Shown one piece after another: positions 51,798 to 64,000 of a DNA stretch of 64,000 nt (within the stretch, counting starts at the first letter, position 1; each line of letters begins with the position of its first letter). The stretch is taken from the NCBI RefSeq assembly GCF_001424265.1, contig NZ_LMOV01000023.1, positions 549,416 through 613,415 on the forward strand, written 5' to 3'. Position numbers and translations under genes: made by a program. The notes below the pieces were generated by a model. It was not told the origin of the DNA, made no database searches, and saw only the letters and a program-made list of their open reading frames with translations. This DNA is from Acidovorax sp. Leaf160 (lineage in GTDB: Bacteria; Pseudomonadota; Gammaproteobacteria; Burkholderiales; Burkholderiaceae_C).

Positions 51798-52445
51798 TCA
51801 GGAGTTCTCGAGGATGATGCCCTCGATGTGGTTGGCGACGTCTTCGCACTTGTCGGTGATCGTCTCCAGCAGCTCATAGATGGCCTTGAGCTTGATGACC
51901 TCGCGCACGTCGGGCTCCTCGCGGAAGAGCTTGCTCATGGCAGCGCGCATCACGCGGTCGGCGTCGGACTCCAGCCGGTCGATCTCCTCACAGGTCTTCA
52001 GGGCGGCCTCGGCCACGGCCGGCTCGGCGATCTTGTCCAGCAGCTTCACGGCGTCGCGCAGCCGCTCGCAGCAGCGCACGCTGATGTCCGTCAGGCGCGT
52101 GATCTCCTCCGTCATGTGCCGTACGTCGTACAGCGCCATGGTTTCGGCCGAGTCCTGGATGAGGTCGGCGACGTCGTCCATCGTGTTGATGAGCGAGTGG
52201 ATCTGCTCACGGTCGATGGGGGTGATGAAGGTCTTGTGCAGCGTGCGGTTGACTTCATGGGTCACCCGGTCGGCCGCACGCTCGGCGTTGTCCACGTCCT
52301 GGTTGTAGCGGTCGCGCAGATGGGGGTCGTTGTAGTTGGCCACCAGTTGCGAGAACGCCCGGGCCGCTTCGACGATGCGGTCCGCATGCTGGTTGAACAT
52401 CTCGAAAAAATTGCCCTCGCGGGGCAACAGCTTTCCAAACAACAT
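51798..52445 (-). CDS. DUF47/PhoU-like phosphate transport accessory protein
   Basis: 215 residues, all helical, beginning MLFGKLLPREGNFFEMFNQHADRIVEAA. Two PhoU-like helical bundles carry the metal-binding acidic patterns DVDNAERAADRVTHEVNR and CEEIDRLESDADRVMR. Members of DUF47 (TIGR00153) regulate or assist PiT transporters. First gene of the leftward DUF47-pit operon. Confidence 0.92.
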   Translation of the reverse strand: MLFGKLLPREGNFFEMFNQHADRIVEAARAFSQLVANYNDPHLRDRYNQDVDNAERAADRVTHEVNRTLHKTFITPIDREQIHSLINTMDDVADLIQDSAETMALYDVRHMTEEITRLTDISVRCCERLRDAVKLLDKIAEPAVAEAALKTCEEIDRLESDADRVMRAAMSKLFREEPDVREVIKLKAIYELLETITDKCEDVANHIEGIILENS

Positions 52446-52479
52446 GCGAACTCCTGGGCAGGCCGCGGCCTGCGAACTA

Positions 52480-52518
52480 CGACAAGAACATGACGTCGCC
52501 GTGACTTTGGTGTGACGA
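52480..52518 (-). promoter_or_regulatory. Pho-box-like array upstream of the DUF47-pit operon
   Basis: On the minus strand GTCAC, GTCAC, GTCAT and GTCG recur with an exact 11-base period (plus-strand CGAC/TGAC/TGAC/TGAC at 52480, 52491, 52502, 52513). The spacing is that of tandem PhoB half-sites. It lies 35 bases before the DUF47 start. The flanks deviate from CTGTCAT, so it is weaker than the phoX site. Confidence 0.65.
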
Positions 52519-52715
52519 GAACGGCGAAAGGCGGGAGTTTAACCGCGGCCGTCCCCTGTCGGAGCGGGCCTACAAAGAGCTTCTCCAAGCCACCGGACCG
52601 GCGGGTGGCTGCCCTGAGGGCCCTAGACACCCGGCTCCAAGCGCACAGGACAGCAAGCGCAGGACAACTGACCCCGACCGGGGGGGGCACGCACTACCGC
52701 CTTCCCGGCCTAGCC

Positions 52716-52743
52716 AAAAAAAAGGCACTCCGTGGAGTGCCTT
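52716..52743 (-). terminator. terminator of the liv operon
   Basis: Perfect stem AAGGCACTCC/GGAGTGCCTT with a minimal loop, followed on the minus strand by a run of eight Ts; 46 bases after livF. Confidence 0.9.
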
Positions 52744-52788
52744 CATCGTGGGAGCCCGGGCCAGCCCCGGCCGGACCGCCTGCCGGCG

Positions 52789-53517
<729 letters not shown>

Positions 53518-53519
53518 GC

Positions 53520-54302
53520 TCAATGTCCTCCGGTGCCCAGATAGGCCTCGATCACTTTTTCGTTCTTCTGCACGTCGACCGGATGGCCTTCGGCGATCTG
53601 CTTGCCGTAGTCGAGCACCGTCACGCGGTCGCACAGCCCCATCACCAGCTTCACATCGTGCTCGATCAGCAAGATGGTGCGGTTGTCGCGGCGAATGCGG
53701 TCGATCAGTTCACGCAGCTGCACCTTCTCGGTGGCGTTCATGCCGGCTGCGGGTTCGTCCAAAGCGATCAGCTGCGGATCGGTGGCCAGGGCGCGGGCGA
53801 TCTCCAGCCGGCGCTGGTCGCCGTAGCTCAGCGTGCGCGCCTTGTAGTCGGCGAACTTGCCGATGCCCACATAGTCGAGCAGCTCCTGCGCGCGGACACG
53901 GATCTCCTGTTCTTCCTGCTTGAACTTCTTGGTGCGGAACACGGCACCCAGCAGCCCGGACTGGGTGCGGATGTGCCGGCCCACCATCACGTTCTCCAGC
54001 GCCGTCATGTCGGCGAAGAGGCGGATGTTCTGGAACGTGCGGGCGATACCCGCCTTCGCCACTTCGTGCACCGCCGTGGGTTCGTAGGGCTTGCCGGCCA
54101 GCGCGAAGCTGCCGCTGTCGGGCGTATAGAGCCCGGTGATGACGTTGAAGAAGGTCGTCTTGCCGGCGCCGTTCGGGCCGATCAGGCCGTAGACCTGGCC
54201 GCGCTGGATGGTGATGCCGACGTCGGACAGGGCCTGCAGGCCGCCGAACCGCTTGGAAATGCCGGCGACCTTCAGCACCACATCGTTGGAATTTTCTGCC
54301 AT
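53520..54302 (-). CDS. livG: branched-chain amino acid ABC transporter ATP-binding protein
   Basis: 260 residues. Walker A GPNGAGKTTFFNVITGLY, ABC signature LSYGDQRRLEIARALA, Walker B LIALDEPAAGMN, and LLIEHDVKLVMGLCDRVTVLDYGKQIAEG. The 15-20 residues after Walker A plus TFQNIRLFADMTALENVMVG are typical of LivG. Partner of LivF in the same operon. Confidence 0.95.
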   Translation of the reverse strand: MAENSNDVVLKVAGISKRFGGLQALSDVGITIQRGQVYGLIGPNGAGKTTFFNVITGLYTPDSGSFALAGKPYEPTAVHEVAKAGIARTFQNIRLFADMTALENVMVGRHIRTQSGLLGAVFRTKKFKQEEQEIRVRAQELLDYVGIGKFADYKARTLSYGDQRRLEIARALATDPQLIALDEPAAGMNATEKVQLRELIDRIRRDNRTILLIEHDVKLVMGLCDRVTVLDYGKQIAEGHPVDVQKNEKVIEAYLGTGGH

Positions 54303-54325
54303 TGCTGTTCTTTCCGTGGTGTTGC

Positions 54326-55402
54326 TCAGACCTTCTGGGCCAGGCTCTTGCCGTGCTCAGGTGCGGGCCAGAGGCCGCGGGGACGCAGCAGCATGATGAT
54401 GATCATGGCCAGCGCGATCAGCAGCTGGCGCAGGATGGAGGCGTCCAGGCGGCCGTCCGTCATGGACTGCAGCGGGCCCGCCACGTAGCGCAGCACCTCG
54501 GGCAGCGCGGACAGCAGCACCGCACCCAGGATCACGCCCGGAATGTGGCCGATGCCGCCCAGCACCACCATGGCGACGATCATGACCGACTCCATCAGGC
54601 TGAACGATTCGGGCGACACGAAGCCCTGGAAGGCGCCGAACATGCTGCCCGCCACGCCGCCGAACGAAGCGCCCATGCCGAAGGCCAGCAGCTTCATGTT
54701 GCGGGTGTTGATGCCCATGGCCTTGGCGGCGATCTCGTCTTCGCGGATGGCCATCCAGGCACGACCGATGCGGGAATCCTGCAGGCGATAGCAGATCACC
54801 ACGCTCAGCACGACCAGCACCAGGAACAGGTAGTAGTAGAGGGTGACCGAATTGATGTCGAAGCCGAACAGCTCGAGCCGGCGGCCGAGGTCGAGGCCGA
54901 AGACCTTGACCGAATCGATCTGGCCGATGCCCTTGGGGCCGTTGGTCAGGTTGACGGGATGGTCCAGGTTGTTCAGGAAGATGCGGATGATCTCGCCGAA
55001 GCCCAGCGTCACGATGGCCAGGTAGTCACCGCGCAGCTTGAGCGTGGGAGCGCCCAGCAGCGCGCCGAAGATCGCCGCTATCAAGGCCGCGAGCGGTATC
55101 ACCAGCCAGAGCGAGGTGTGCAGCCCGTTCGGGAACATGGCCGCAAAGCCGGCGAAGGTGTCCGACAGGTGCGGCGAGGCCATCAGCGCGAACAGGTAGG
55201 CGCCCACGGCGTAGAACGCCACGTAGCCCAGGTCGAGCAGGCCGGCGTAGCCGACGACGATGTTCAGGCCCAGGGCCAGCAGCACATAGAGCAGCGCCAG
55301 ATCGGCGATGCGGACCCAGGCATTGCCGAACGACTGCAGGATGAGCGGGAGGACCAGCAGCGCGATGGCGCCGAAGATCCATTGGACTTTGGTGTTTTTC
55401 AT
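54326..55402 (-). CDS. livM: branched-chain amino acid ABC transporter permease
   Basis: 358 residues, about ten membrane helices. GLNIVVGYAGLLDLGYVAFYAVGAY is the LivM mark, with LRGDYLAIVTLGFGEIIRI and a cytoplasmic EAA-like loop at GINTRNMKLLAFGMGASFGGVAGSMFGA. Membrane half of the transporter with LivH. Confidence 0.94.
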   Translation of the reverse strand: MKNTKVQWIFGAIALLVLPLILQSFGNAWVRIADLALLYVLLALGLNIVVGYAGLLDLGYVAFYAVGAYLFALMASPHLSDTFAGFAAMFPNGLHTSLWLVIPLAALIAAIFGALLGAPTLKLRGDYLAIVTLGFGEIIRIFLNNLDHPVNLTNGPKGIGQIDSVKVFGLDLGRRLELFGFDINSVTLYYYLFLVLVVLSVVICYRLQDSRIGRAWMAIREDEIAAKAMGINTRNMKLLAFGMGASFGGVAGSMFGAFQGFVSPESFSLMESVMIVAMVVLGGIGHIPGVILGAVLLSALPEVLRYVAGPLQSMTDGRLDASILRQLLIALAMIIIMLLRPRGLWPAPEHGKSLAQKV

Positions 55403-55417
55403 GGCGTGGCTCCTTCG

Positions 55418-56347
55418 TTACGCACGGTCTGCCACACGCTCGCCGAGCAGGCCCGAGGGGCGCAGGGTGAGGATGATGATGAGCACGATGAACGCGAAGA
55501 TGTCGGTGTAGTGGCTGCCCAGCAGGCCGCCGGTGAGCGTGCCGATGTAGCCGGAGCCGATGGCCTCGATCAGGCCCAGCAGAATGCCGCCGACCACTGC
55601 GCCGGCCAAGTTGCCGATGCCGCCGAACACGGCCGCCGTGAAGGCCTTCAGGCCCGGCAGGAAGCCCATGGTGTGCTGCGCCGTGCCGTAGTTGGACGCA
55701 TACATGATGCCGGCGATGGCGGCCAGCACCGCGCCGATGATGAAGGTGGCCGAGATGACCATGTCGGGCTTGACGCCCATCAGCGAGGCGACGCGCGGGT
55801 TCTCCGCGGTGGCCCGCATGGCGCGGCCGAGCTTGGTGTAGTTCACCAGGTACATCAGCGAGGCCAGCGCCACCACCGTCACGCCCAGGATCAGGATCTG
55901 GGTCGAGGTGATCACCGCGCCGCCGACGTTGAACGGTGCCGTGGGCAGCAGCGTCGGATAGGGCTTGTAGTTCGGCTTCCAGATGATCATCGCCAGCGTC
56001 TGCAGCAGGATCGACATGCCGATGGCGGTGATCAGCGGGGCCAGCCGGGGGCTGCTGCGCAGCGGCTTGTAGGCCACCTTTTCGATCACGAAGTTGAGTG
56101 TTGCCGCCACCACGCACGCGATGACGGTCGCGATCAGCAGGATCAGCCAGCCGGGGGCACCGGGCATGGCCTCCTGCATCATGCCGATGCAGCTCCAACT
56201 GGTGAGAGCGCCGATCATGAGCACTTCGCCGTGGGCAAAATTGATCAGCTGAATGATGCCGTACACCATCGTATAGCCCAGGGCTATCAAGGCGTACATG
56301 CTGCCGAGTACCAGACCATTGATGATCTGCTGCAGCAAGATATCCAT
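55418..56347 (-). CDS. livH: branched-chain amino acid ABC transporter permease
   Basis: 309 residues, about eight membrane helices. It starts MDILLQQIINGLVLGSMYALIALGYTMVYGIIQLINFAHGEV, the LivH signature. RAMRATAENPRVASLMGV is the EAA-like loop. ATG 56347 is chosen over the longer frame, which has no membrane character and crosses non-coding sequence. First gene of the operon; no substrate-binding gene (livK/livJ) precedes it. Confidence 0.94.
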   Translation of the reverse strand: MDILLQQIINGLVLGSMYALIALGYTMVYGIIQLINFAHGEVLMIGALTSWSCIGMMQEAMPGAPGWLILLIATVIACVVAATLNFVIEKVAYKPLRSSPRLAPLITAIGMSILLQTLAMIIWKPNYKPYPTLLPTAPFNVGGAVITSTQILILGVTVVALASLMYLVNYTKLGRAMRATAENPRVASLMGVKPDMVISATFIIGAVLAAIAGIMYASNYGTAQHTMGFLPGLKAFTAAVFGGIGNLAGAVVGGILLGLIEAIGSGYIGTLTGGLLGSHYTDIFAFIVLIIILTLRPSGLLGERVADRA

Positions 56348-56682
56348 AAGAAAAAATCCTTCGTTTGTGACGCACCCACCACGCAGGCACCGGGGGTCGG
56401 TGCAGCCTTGTGAGCCGCCTGCCATCTAGCAAAAAACCCGCCAGGGTGAGTACTGAGCGGGTTTAGGTGGCGGGATTGTAGCCAGTTGCTTCTATCCCGC
56501 TTCGCCGCCCCAGCCGGGGTTTTCCCTTGAAAACGACGCTTATCAGCGGCGCACGGCGGTGATTAGAAATTCTGATGCCAAATAGCCCCTGCGGCGCGGC
56601 ATGTCGCGCCGTGGGCGTGCCGGGCTTGCCGGGCGGACGGGCAGGTGGACGGGCAGGTGGACGGCAGCCCGCCGCTCCAGGC
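56348..56682. other. intergenic region livH-rarA: terminator and tandem repeat
   Basis: Contains the rarA terminator (56431-56466) and a 12-base tandem repeat, GGACGGGCAGGT about 2.5 times, at 56635-56664. The livH promoter must lie between 56348 and 56430 but is not evident. Confidence 0.6.
56431..56466 (-). terminator. terminator downstream of rarA
   Basis: AAACCCGC/GCGGGTTT stem around 15 bases; on the minus strand six Ts follow. It separates rarA transcription from the liv operon. Confidence 0.75.
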
Positions 56683-58020
56683 TCAGTCGCCGGCGCCCTC
56701 GCCCGGCGCCGGAGCACGGGCTTCGTTGCGCGCGCGCAGCTCGTCCAGCTTCTGGGCGATCTTGAGTTCCAGCCCCCGCGCAACCGGTCGGTAGAAGCCG
56801 GGGGGCTCCATGCCTTCAGGCAGATAGGTTTCGCCCGCAGCGAAGCCGCCCTCCTCGTCGTGGGCGTAGCGGTAGCCGCGCCCGTAGTCGAGCTGCTTCA
56901 TCAGCTTCGTCGGCGCATTGCGCAGGTGCATGGGCACGGGCCGGGTGCCGTCCTGCTTGATGTGGGCCCGCGCGGCGTTGTAGGCCTTGTAGACCGCGTT
57001 GGACTTCGGCGCCACGGCCAGGTAGATCACGCATTCGGCGAGAGCCAGTTCGCCCTCGGGCGTGCCCAGCCGCTCATATACCTCGGCCGCGTCGAGGGCC
57101 AGCCGCAGCGCGCGGGGGTCGGCCAGGCCGATGTCTTCGCTGGCCATGCGCACCAGGCGACGCGCCATGTAGCGCGGGTCGGCCCCGCCGTCGAGCATGC
57201 GCACGAACCAGTAGAGCGCCGCGTCCGGGTCGGAGCCGCGCACCGACTTGTGCAGGGCGCTGATGGTGTCGTAGAACTGCTCGCCACCCTTGTCGTAGCG
57301 GCGCATGCGCTCGCCCAGCACCTTCAGCAGCCACGCATCCGTGATGGTGTCCCGCTTTTCCTGCGTGGCCGCCATGGCCAGCGTTTCGAGCGTGTTGAGC
57401 AGCCGCCGGGCATCGCCGTCGGCATAGGCCACCAGCCGGTCTTCCGCTACGCTCTCGATAGCAGGAAGCGCTTTGTGAGCCTGCGCCAGGGCCACGATCT
57501 GCTTCAGATCGTCGACGGAAAGCGGCTGCAGCACGTAGACGGCCGCCCGCGAGAGCAGTGCCGAATTCACCTCGAACGACGGGTTCTCGGTGGTGGCCCC
57601 GATGAAGGTGAAGAGGCCCGATTCGACGTGCGGCAGGAAGGCGTCCTGCTGGCTCTTGTTGAAGCGGTGCACCTCGTCGACGAAGACGATGGTGCGTTGC
57701 TGCATCAGCCCGTCGCGCGCCGACTGGGCGCGTTCCACCGCCTCGCGGATGTCCTTCACGCCCCCTAGCACCGCGCTGATGCTGATGAACTGCGCATCGA
57801 ACGCGTCGGCCATCAGCCGTGCGATGGTGGTCTTGCCGACACCCGGCGGGCCCCACAGGATGCAGCTGTGCGGCCGGCCCGACTCGAAAGCCAGCCGGAG
57901 CGGCATGCCGGGCCCCAGCACGTGCTGCTGGCCGATCACCTCGCCCAGCGTGCGAGGGCGCAGGCGTTCCGCCAGGGGCTGGTGGGCAGGTGCGGCAGCG
58001 GGGGAAGGACGGGCGGTCAT
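56683..58020 (-). CDS. rarA: replication-associated recombination protein A (MgsA/RarA AAA+ ATPase)
   Basis: 445 residues, acting at stalled replication forks. Walker A ILWGPPGVGKTTIARLMA, Walker B IVFVDEVHRFNKSQQDAFLP, sensor ATTENPSFEVNSALLSR, arginine-finger region DGDARRLLNTLE, and the C-terminal tetramerisation part (SVRGSDPDAALYWFVRMLDGGADPRYMARRLVRMA). ATG 58020 gives MTARPSPAAAPAHQPLAERLRPRTLGEVIGQ. Part of the ftsK-lolA-rarA group. Confidence 0.95.
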   Translation of the reverse strand: MTARPSPAAAPAHQPLAERLRPRTLGEVIGQQHVLGPGMPLRLAFESGRPHSCILWGPPGVGKTTIARLMADAFDAQFISISAVLGGVKDIREAVERAQSARDGLMQQRTIVFVDEVHRFNKSQQDAFLPHVESGLFTFIGATTENPSFEVNSALLSRAAVYVLQPLSVDDLKQIVALAQAHKALPAIESVAEDRLVAYADGDARRLLNTLETLAMAATQEKRDTITDAWLLKVLGERMRRYDKGGEQFYDTISALHKSVRGSDPDAALYWFVRMLDGGADPRYMARRLVRMASEDIGLADPRALRLALDAAEVYERLGTPEGELALAECVIYLAVAPKSNAVYKAYNAARAHIKQDGTRPVPMHLRNAPTKLMKQLDYGRGYRYAHDEEGGFAAGETYLPEGMEPPGFYRPVARGLELKIAQKLDELRARNEARAPAPGEGAGD

Positions 58021-58145
58021 GGTGGCGGTGGCGGGGTTTCGATGGGAGGACGAAGCACGGCGGGGCAACGATCGGCCGCGCCTGCGACAGCGCGACCCGT
58101 CGCGAAGCCGCTATGCTGCCAGCCCCATCCTGCCGAGGACTGCCC

Positions 58146-58511
58146 ATGCATACCGCCGCCGCCATCGTTGTCGGGCTGATCGCCCTGCTGCATATCTACA
58201 TCCTGGTGCTGGAGATGTTTCTGTGGGACAAGCCCGCGGGCCTGCGGGCGTTCGGCATGAGCCAGGACAAGGCAAGCGCCACCAAGGTGCTGGGCGCGAA
58301 CCAGGGCCTCTACAACGGGTTCCTGGCCGCCGGCCTGCTGTGGGGCCTGTGGCTGGGTGGCGATTTCGGTCGGCAGGTGCAAGTGTTTTTCCTGCTGTGC
58401 GTGCTGGTGGCGGGCGTCTTCGGGGCGTTGACGGCCAGCCGCAAGATCCTGTTCATCCAGGCCGTGCCGGCCACCATCGGGCTGCTGCTGGTGATGGCGG
58501 CCGCGCGCTGA
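58146..58511 (+). CDS. DUF1304 membrane protein
   Basis: 121 residues with four membrane helices. Contains MFLWDKPAGLRAFGMS, KVLGANQGLYNGFLAAGL and ASRKILFIQAVPATIGLLL, the conserved features of DUF1304, of unknown function. It is transcribed against its neighbours and sits between lolA and rarA. CGAGGA lies 8 bases before the ATG. Confidence 0.88.
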   Translation: MHTAAAIVVGLIALLHIYILVLEMFLWDKPAGLRAFGMSQDKASATKVLGANQGLYNGFLAAGLLWGLWLGGDFGRQVQVFFLLCVLVAGVFGALTASRKILFIQAVPATIGLLLVMAAAR

Positions 58512-58573
58512 GCGGACCTGCGGGCGCGGGGAGGCCTGCCCCCCCACCAGCCACCAGCCCGCCGCGCTGATGC

Positions 58574-59206
58574 TTATTGCGTCACCACGTCGGCGCCTGC
58601 AGGTGCCTTGAACTGGAAGGTGGCCGCAGGCAAGGCCGCGTTGGCCTGCATCGAGGCGAACCGGATCTGCGAGCGCTGGCCGAAGCTGTCGAGTATGTCC
58701 AGCGCCGCCAGGTTGTCGCCTTCGAAGCCCACGCGCACGCTCTTCAACTGCCCATCGGCTGCCTTGGGCGTGGCGACCACCCACTGCAGGTTGTCCTGGT
58801 CGGGCGCGGGCTGCAGGGTGAAGTCCTTCTGCAGCGCCTTCAGGTCGGGGGCAGAGGCGAGCAGCGCCGCAGGCGTGGAGCCCAGCGCCTGGTCCTGCGA
58901 CCGCTGCGTGACCTGGTTCAGGTCGGCGTCGTAGAGCCACAGCGTCTTGCCGTCGGCGACGATGGTCTGCTCGAAAGGCTTCTTGTAGGCGAACTTGAAC
59001 CGGCCCGGACGCTGGAATTCGAACGTGCCCGAGGAGGTCTTGACCCGGGGCGCCTGGCCGTCCTTGGCGGGCGAGGTGACGGTCTGCGTGAAGTCGGCTC
59101 GGCCGGACTGCGCGCCCCGCATGAAGGACTCCAGGCTTTTCAGGCCGTCGGCGCTGGCAGATTGGGCGCCTGCAGCTATCAAAAACATAGCAATCCACTG
59201 CTTCAC
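58574..59206 (-). CDS. lolA: outer-membrane lipoprotein carrier protein
   Basis: 210 residues. Periplasmic chaperone that carries lipoproteins from LolCDE to LolB. Signal MKQWIAMFLIAAGAQSASA, then LKSLESFMRGAQSGRADFTQTV, GTFEFQRPGRFKFAYKKPFEQTIVADGKTLWLYDADLNQVTQR, ending FQFKAPAGADVV. ATG 59206 gives a short but acceptable signal. The DNA of the signal region resembles a dispersed repeat of this genome. Confidence 0.94.
   Translation of the reverse strand: MKQWIAMFLIAAGAQSASADGLKSLESFMRGAQSGRADFTQTVTSPAKDGQAPRVKTSSGTFEFQRPGRFKFAYKKPFEQTIVADGKTLWLYDADLNQVTQRSQDQALGSTPAALLASAPDLKALQKDFTLQPAPDQDNLQWVVATPKAADGQLKSVRVGFEGDNLAALDILDSFGQRSQIRFASMQANAALPAATFQFKAPAGADVVTQ
59170..59204. repeat. repeat-element-like segment in the lolA signal-peptide region, copy E
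   Basis: On the minus strand AAGCAGTGGATTGCTATG...TTGATAGC closely follows AAGCACTGATTGCTATTAA...ATAGC of intergenic copy C, including the GCTAT/ATAGC inverted arms. Confidence 0.45.
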
Positions 59207-59321
59207 GGGGTCTCCTCGGACGAATGGCTAAAGGCTTCAGATGGGGCAACCGCGCCGCCGTTCAAGTCGGCGGGCGGTGCGCCGCCCGCAGCGGGCCCGG
59301 CACCGCAGGCTGCCAAGGGCC

Positions 59322-62966
<3,645 letters not shown>

Positions 62967-62976
62967 CAGCGCGGGC

Positions 62977-62982
62977 TATAAT
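62977..62982 (+). promoter_or_regulatory. -10 element of rpmB-rpmG
   Basis: A perfect TATAAT 11 bases after the trxB stop codon and 175 bases before rpmB. No clear -35. Confidence 0.45.
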
Positions 62983-63156
62983 CTGCGGCTTTGCTGATTT
63001 CTGCGCACTCATCTCACGGGTGCTGCGGGGCAGCAGAATCAAAGCAACGGGTTACCGCCACCCTTTCTGGCGAGGTGAGGCCGCAAGAGCAGGCCCCGCG
63101 GCAGCCGCCGCAGGGCCCTTCGCGAAACGGCCGTTGAAAACTATCGGAGTGTCCTC

Positions 63157-63390
63157 ATGGCACGCGTATGTGAAGTCACGGGCAAAGGCCCCATGGTCGG
63201 GAACAATGTTTCCCACGCCAACAACAAGACCAAGCGCCGGTTCCTGCCGAACCTGCAATACCGCCGTTTCTGGGTCGAGAGCGAAAACCGCTGGGTGCGT
63301 CTGCGCATTTCCAACGCCGGTCTGCGCCTGATCGACAAGAACGGTATCGACGCCGTGCTCGCAGACCTGCGTGCACGCGGCCAGGCTTAA
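63157..63390 (+). CDS. rpmB: 50S ribosomal protein L28
   Basis: 77 residues: [40 protein letters not shown], ending [18 protein letters not shown] is found 6 bases upstream of the ATG. Forms the usual operon with rpmG 14 bases later. Confidence 0.97.
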   Translation: MARVCEVTGKGPMVGNNVSHANNKTKRRFLPNLQYRRFWVESENRWVRLRISNAGLRLIDKNGIDAVLADLRARGQA

Positions 63391-63404
63391 ACAGGAGACC
63401 GACC

Positions 63405-63575
63405 ATGGCAACCAAAGGCGGACGCGACAAGATCAAGCTGGAATCCACTGCGGGTACCGGCCACTTCTACACCACGACCAAGAACAAGAAGACGATGCCC
63501 GAGAAGATGCTGATCATGAAATTTGATCCCAAGGCTCGCAAGCACGTCGAGTACAAGGAAATGAAGCTGAAGTAA
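63405..63575 (+). CDS. rpmG: 50S ribosomal protein L33
   Basis: 56 residues: [35 protein letters not shown]...[18 protein letters not shown]. It is the zinc-independent (C-minus) type, as the two Cys pairs of C-plus L33 are missing. AGGAG precedes the ATG by 8 bases. Confidence 0.96.
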   Translation: MATKGGRDKIKLESTAGTGHFYTTTKNKKTMPEKMLIMKFDPKARKHVEYKEMKLK

Positions 63576-63599
63576 TCCTTCAGCGGCATCGCCTTCAAG

Positions 63600-63623
63600 A
63601 AACCGCCTCCGGGCGGTTTTTTT
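63600..63623 (+). terminator. terminator of rpmB-rpmG
   Basis: AAACCGCC/GGCGGTTT stem with a tiny loop followed by a run of seven or more Ts. Confidence 0.88.
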
Positions 63624-64000
63624 ATGCCCGCAAGGTCTTGGCGATGGCCTCGGCGGGTGCGCGCTGCTGCTGCGCCGCCATCAGTTCGCCGAGCACGCGG
63701 TAGCCCGCCTCCACCTGCGGAGTGAAGGGCCTGCCGCAGCTCATGCGCAGGAAGTGCTCGTACCGTCCGGTATTGGAGAACATCGAACCCGGCGCCACGC
63801 GAATGCCGCGCGACAGGGCTTCGTCATAGAGGCGGCTGGTGGAGATGCCCGCCGGCAGTTCCATCCACAGGCTGATGCCCCCGGGCGGCAGACTGAGGCG
63901 CGTGCCTGGCGGAAAGTAGCGGGCGATGGCCTGGGCACCCGCTTCGCGCTGCGCTCGCAACTGCATGCGCATGCGGCGCATGTGGCGCTCATACGCCGGG
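63622..64000 (-). CDS. C-terminal part of a PLP-dependent aminotransferase-type regulator (MocR/PdxR-like), cut by the edge
   Basis: The visible 125 residues start near YERHMRRMRMQLRAQREAGAQAIARYFPPGTRLSLPPGGISLWMELP and contain RGIRVAPGSMFSNTGRYEHFLRMSCG. This is the small-domain end of fold-type I aminotransferases, most like GntR/MocR fusion regulators. The start and any HTH domain lie beyond the window. It converges on rpmG. Confidence 0.82.
   Translation of the reverse strand, partial: PAYERHMRRMRMQLRAQREAGAQAIARYFPPGTRLSLPPGGISLWMELPAGISTSRLYDEALSRGIRVAPGSMFSNTGRYEHFLRMSCGRPFTPQVEAGYRVLGELMAAQQQRAPAEAIAKTLRA

Larger units (their letters stand above)
52446..52788. other. intergenic region between the pit operon and livF
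   Basis: Holds the Pho-box-like array (52480-52518) and the livF terminator (52716-52743). The 200 bases between are GC-rich and hold nothing recognisable. Confidence 0.6.

Noticed and set aside
56635-56664. 12-base tandem repeat behind rarA as a regulatory array
   Set aside because: Only about 2.5 copies, beyond the stop codon of rarA, best explained by slippage in GC-rich DNA.
57455-57490. Possible repeat-element copy inside rarA (ATAGCAGGAAGCGCTTTGTGAGC)
   Set aside because: Only short matches to the element and no hairpin; the encoded residues fit the RarA family, so chance is more likely.

Overview
The window is GC-rich chromosomal DNA from a betaproteobacterium, most likely family Comamonadaceae and close to Acidovorax/Paracidovorax. 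Supporting signs are the BPSS1780-family membrane protein, a Bug/TctC-type binding protein, the Burkholderiales-style gene orders (rpsP-rimM-trmD-rplS; trxB facing ftsK-lolA-rarA; rpmB-rpmG) and small palindromic intergenic repeats of a kind I associate with this family. There are no rRNA genes, complete insertion sequences, prophage genes or CRISPR arrays. One tRNA gene, tRNA-Lys(CUU), is present.

Layout. 1-3.4 kb: polA 5' part, a small secreted DUF2782-like protein, homoserine kinase thrB and a BPSS1780 membrane protein. 3.4-5.7 kb: a PhoX-type phosphatase behind a double Pho box. 5.8-11.1 kb: a four-gene Fur-box-preceded operon (imelysin, DUF1111 di-haem protein, second imelysin, DUF1513), an iron-responsive periplasmic cluster. 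11.2-20.4 kb: the most unusual part, a nine-gene leftward operon with a CsgG-like outer-membrane secretion lipoprotein and three secreted proteins sharing one repeat. These are a 119-aa protein, a 157-aa protein and a protein of about 1200 aa. The operon also has a small exported protein, a Sel1-repeat protein, a lipoprotein, an OmpA-domain protein and a zinc-ribbon membrane protein. It looks like a curli/holdfast-anchor-like (CsgG-dependent) surface fibre or adhesin system with its own beta-solenoid-type repeat family.

20.8-30.7 kb: a lipoprotein, a UvrD helicase, an RpiR regulator facing an M20 peptidase and a Bug solute-binding protein, a secreted CxxC protein, guaC with a candidate attenuator leader, tRNA-Lys and a VOC protein. 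30.9-34.5 kb: two related histidine kinases. 34.8-37.6 kb: DUF3606, DUF2946, PCu(A)C copper chaperone and a Bcr/CflA MFS exporter. 37.7-45.1 kb: a diguanylate cyclase, a DEAD-box helicase, orn, an M48 protease, phhB and rsgA. 45.2-50.6 kb: a CobD/CbiB-family protein, a Nudix hydrolase, the rplS-trmD-rimM-rpsP operon, a GNAT acetyltransferase and a TM2-like protein. 50.75-52.5 kb: Pit phosphate transporter with its DUF47 partner, again behind an 11-bp-periodic Pho-box-like array. 52.8-56.3 kb: livFGMH branched-chain amino-acid ABC transporter genes without a local livK. 56.7-63.6 kb: rarA, DUF1304, lolA, ftsK, trxB, rpmB and rpmG. The right edge cuts a MocR/aminotransferase-type gene.

The window shows two phosphate-starvation targets (phoX, pit) and one iron-starvation target (imelysin operon) directly from operator-like sequences. 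Function calls rest on motifs read by eye; no database search was possible.
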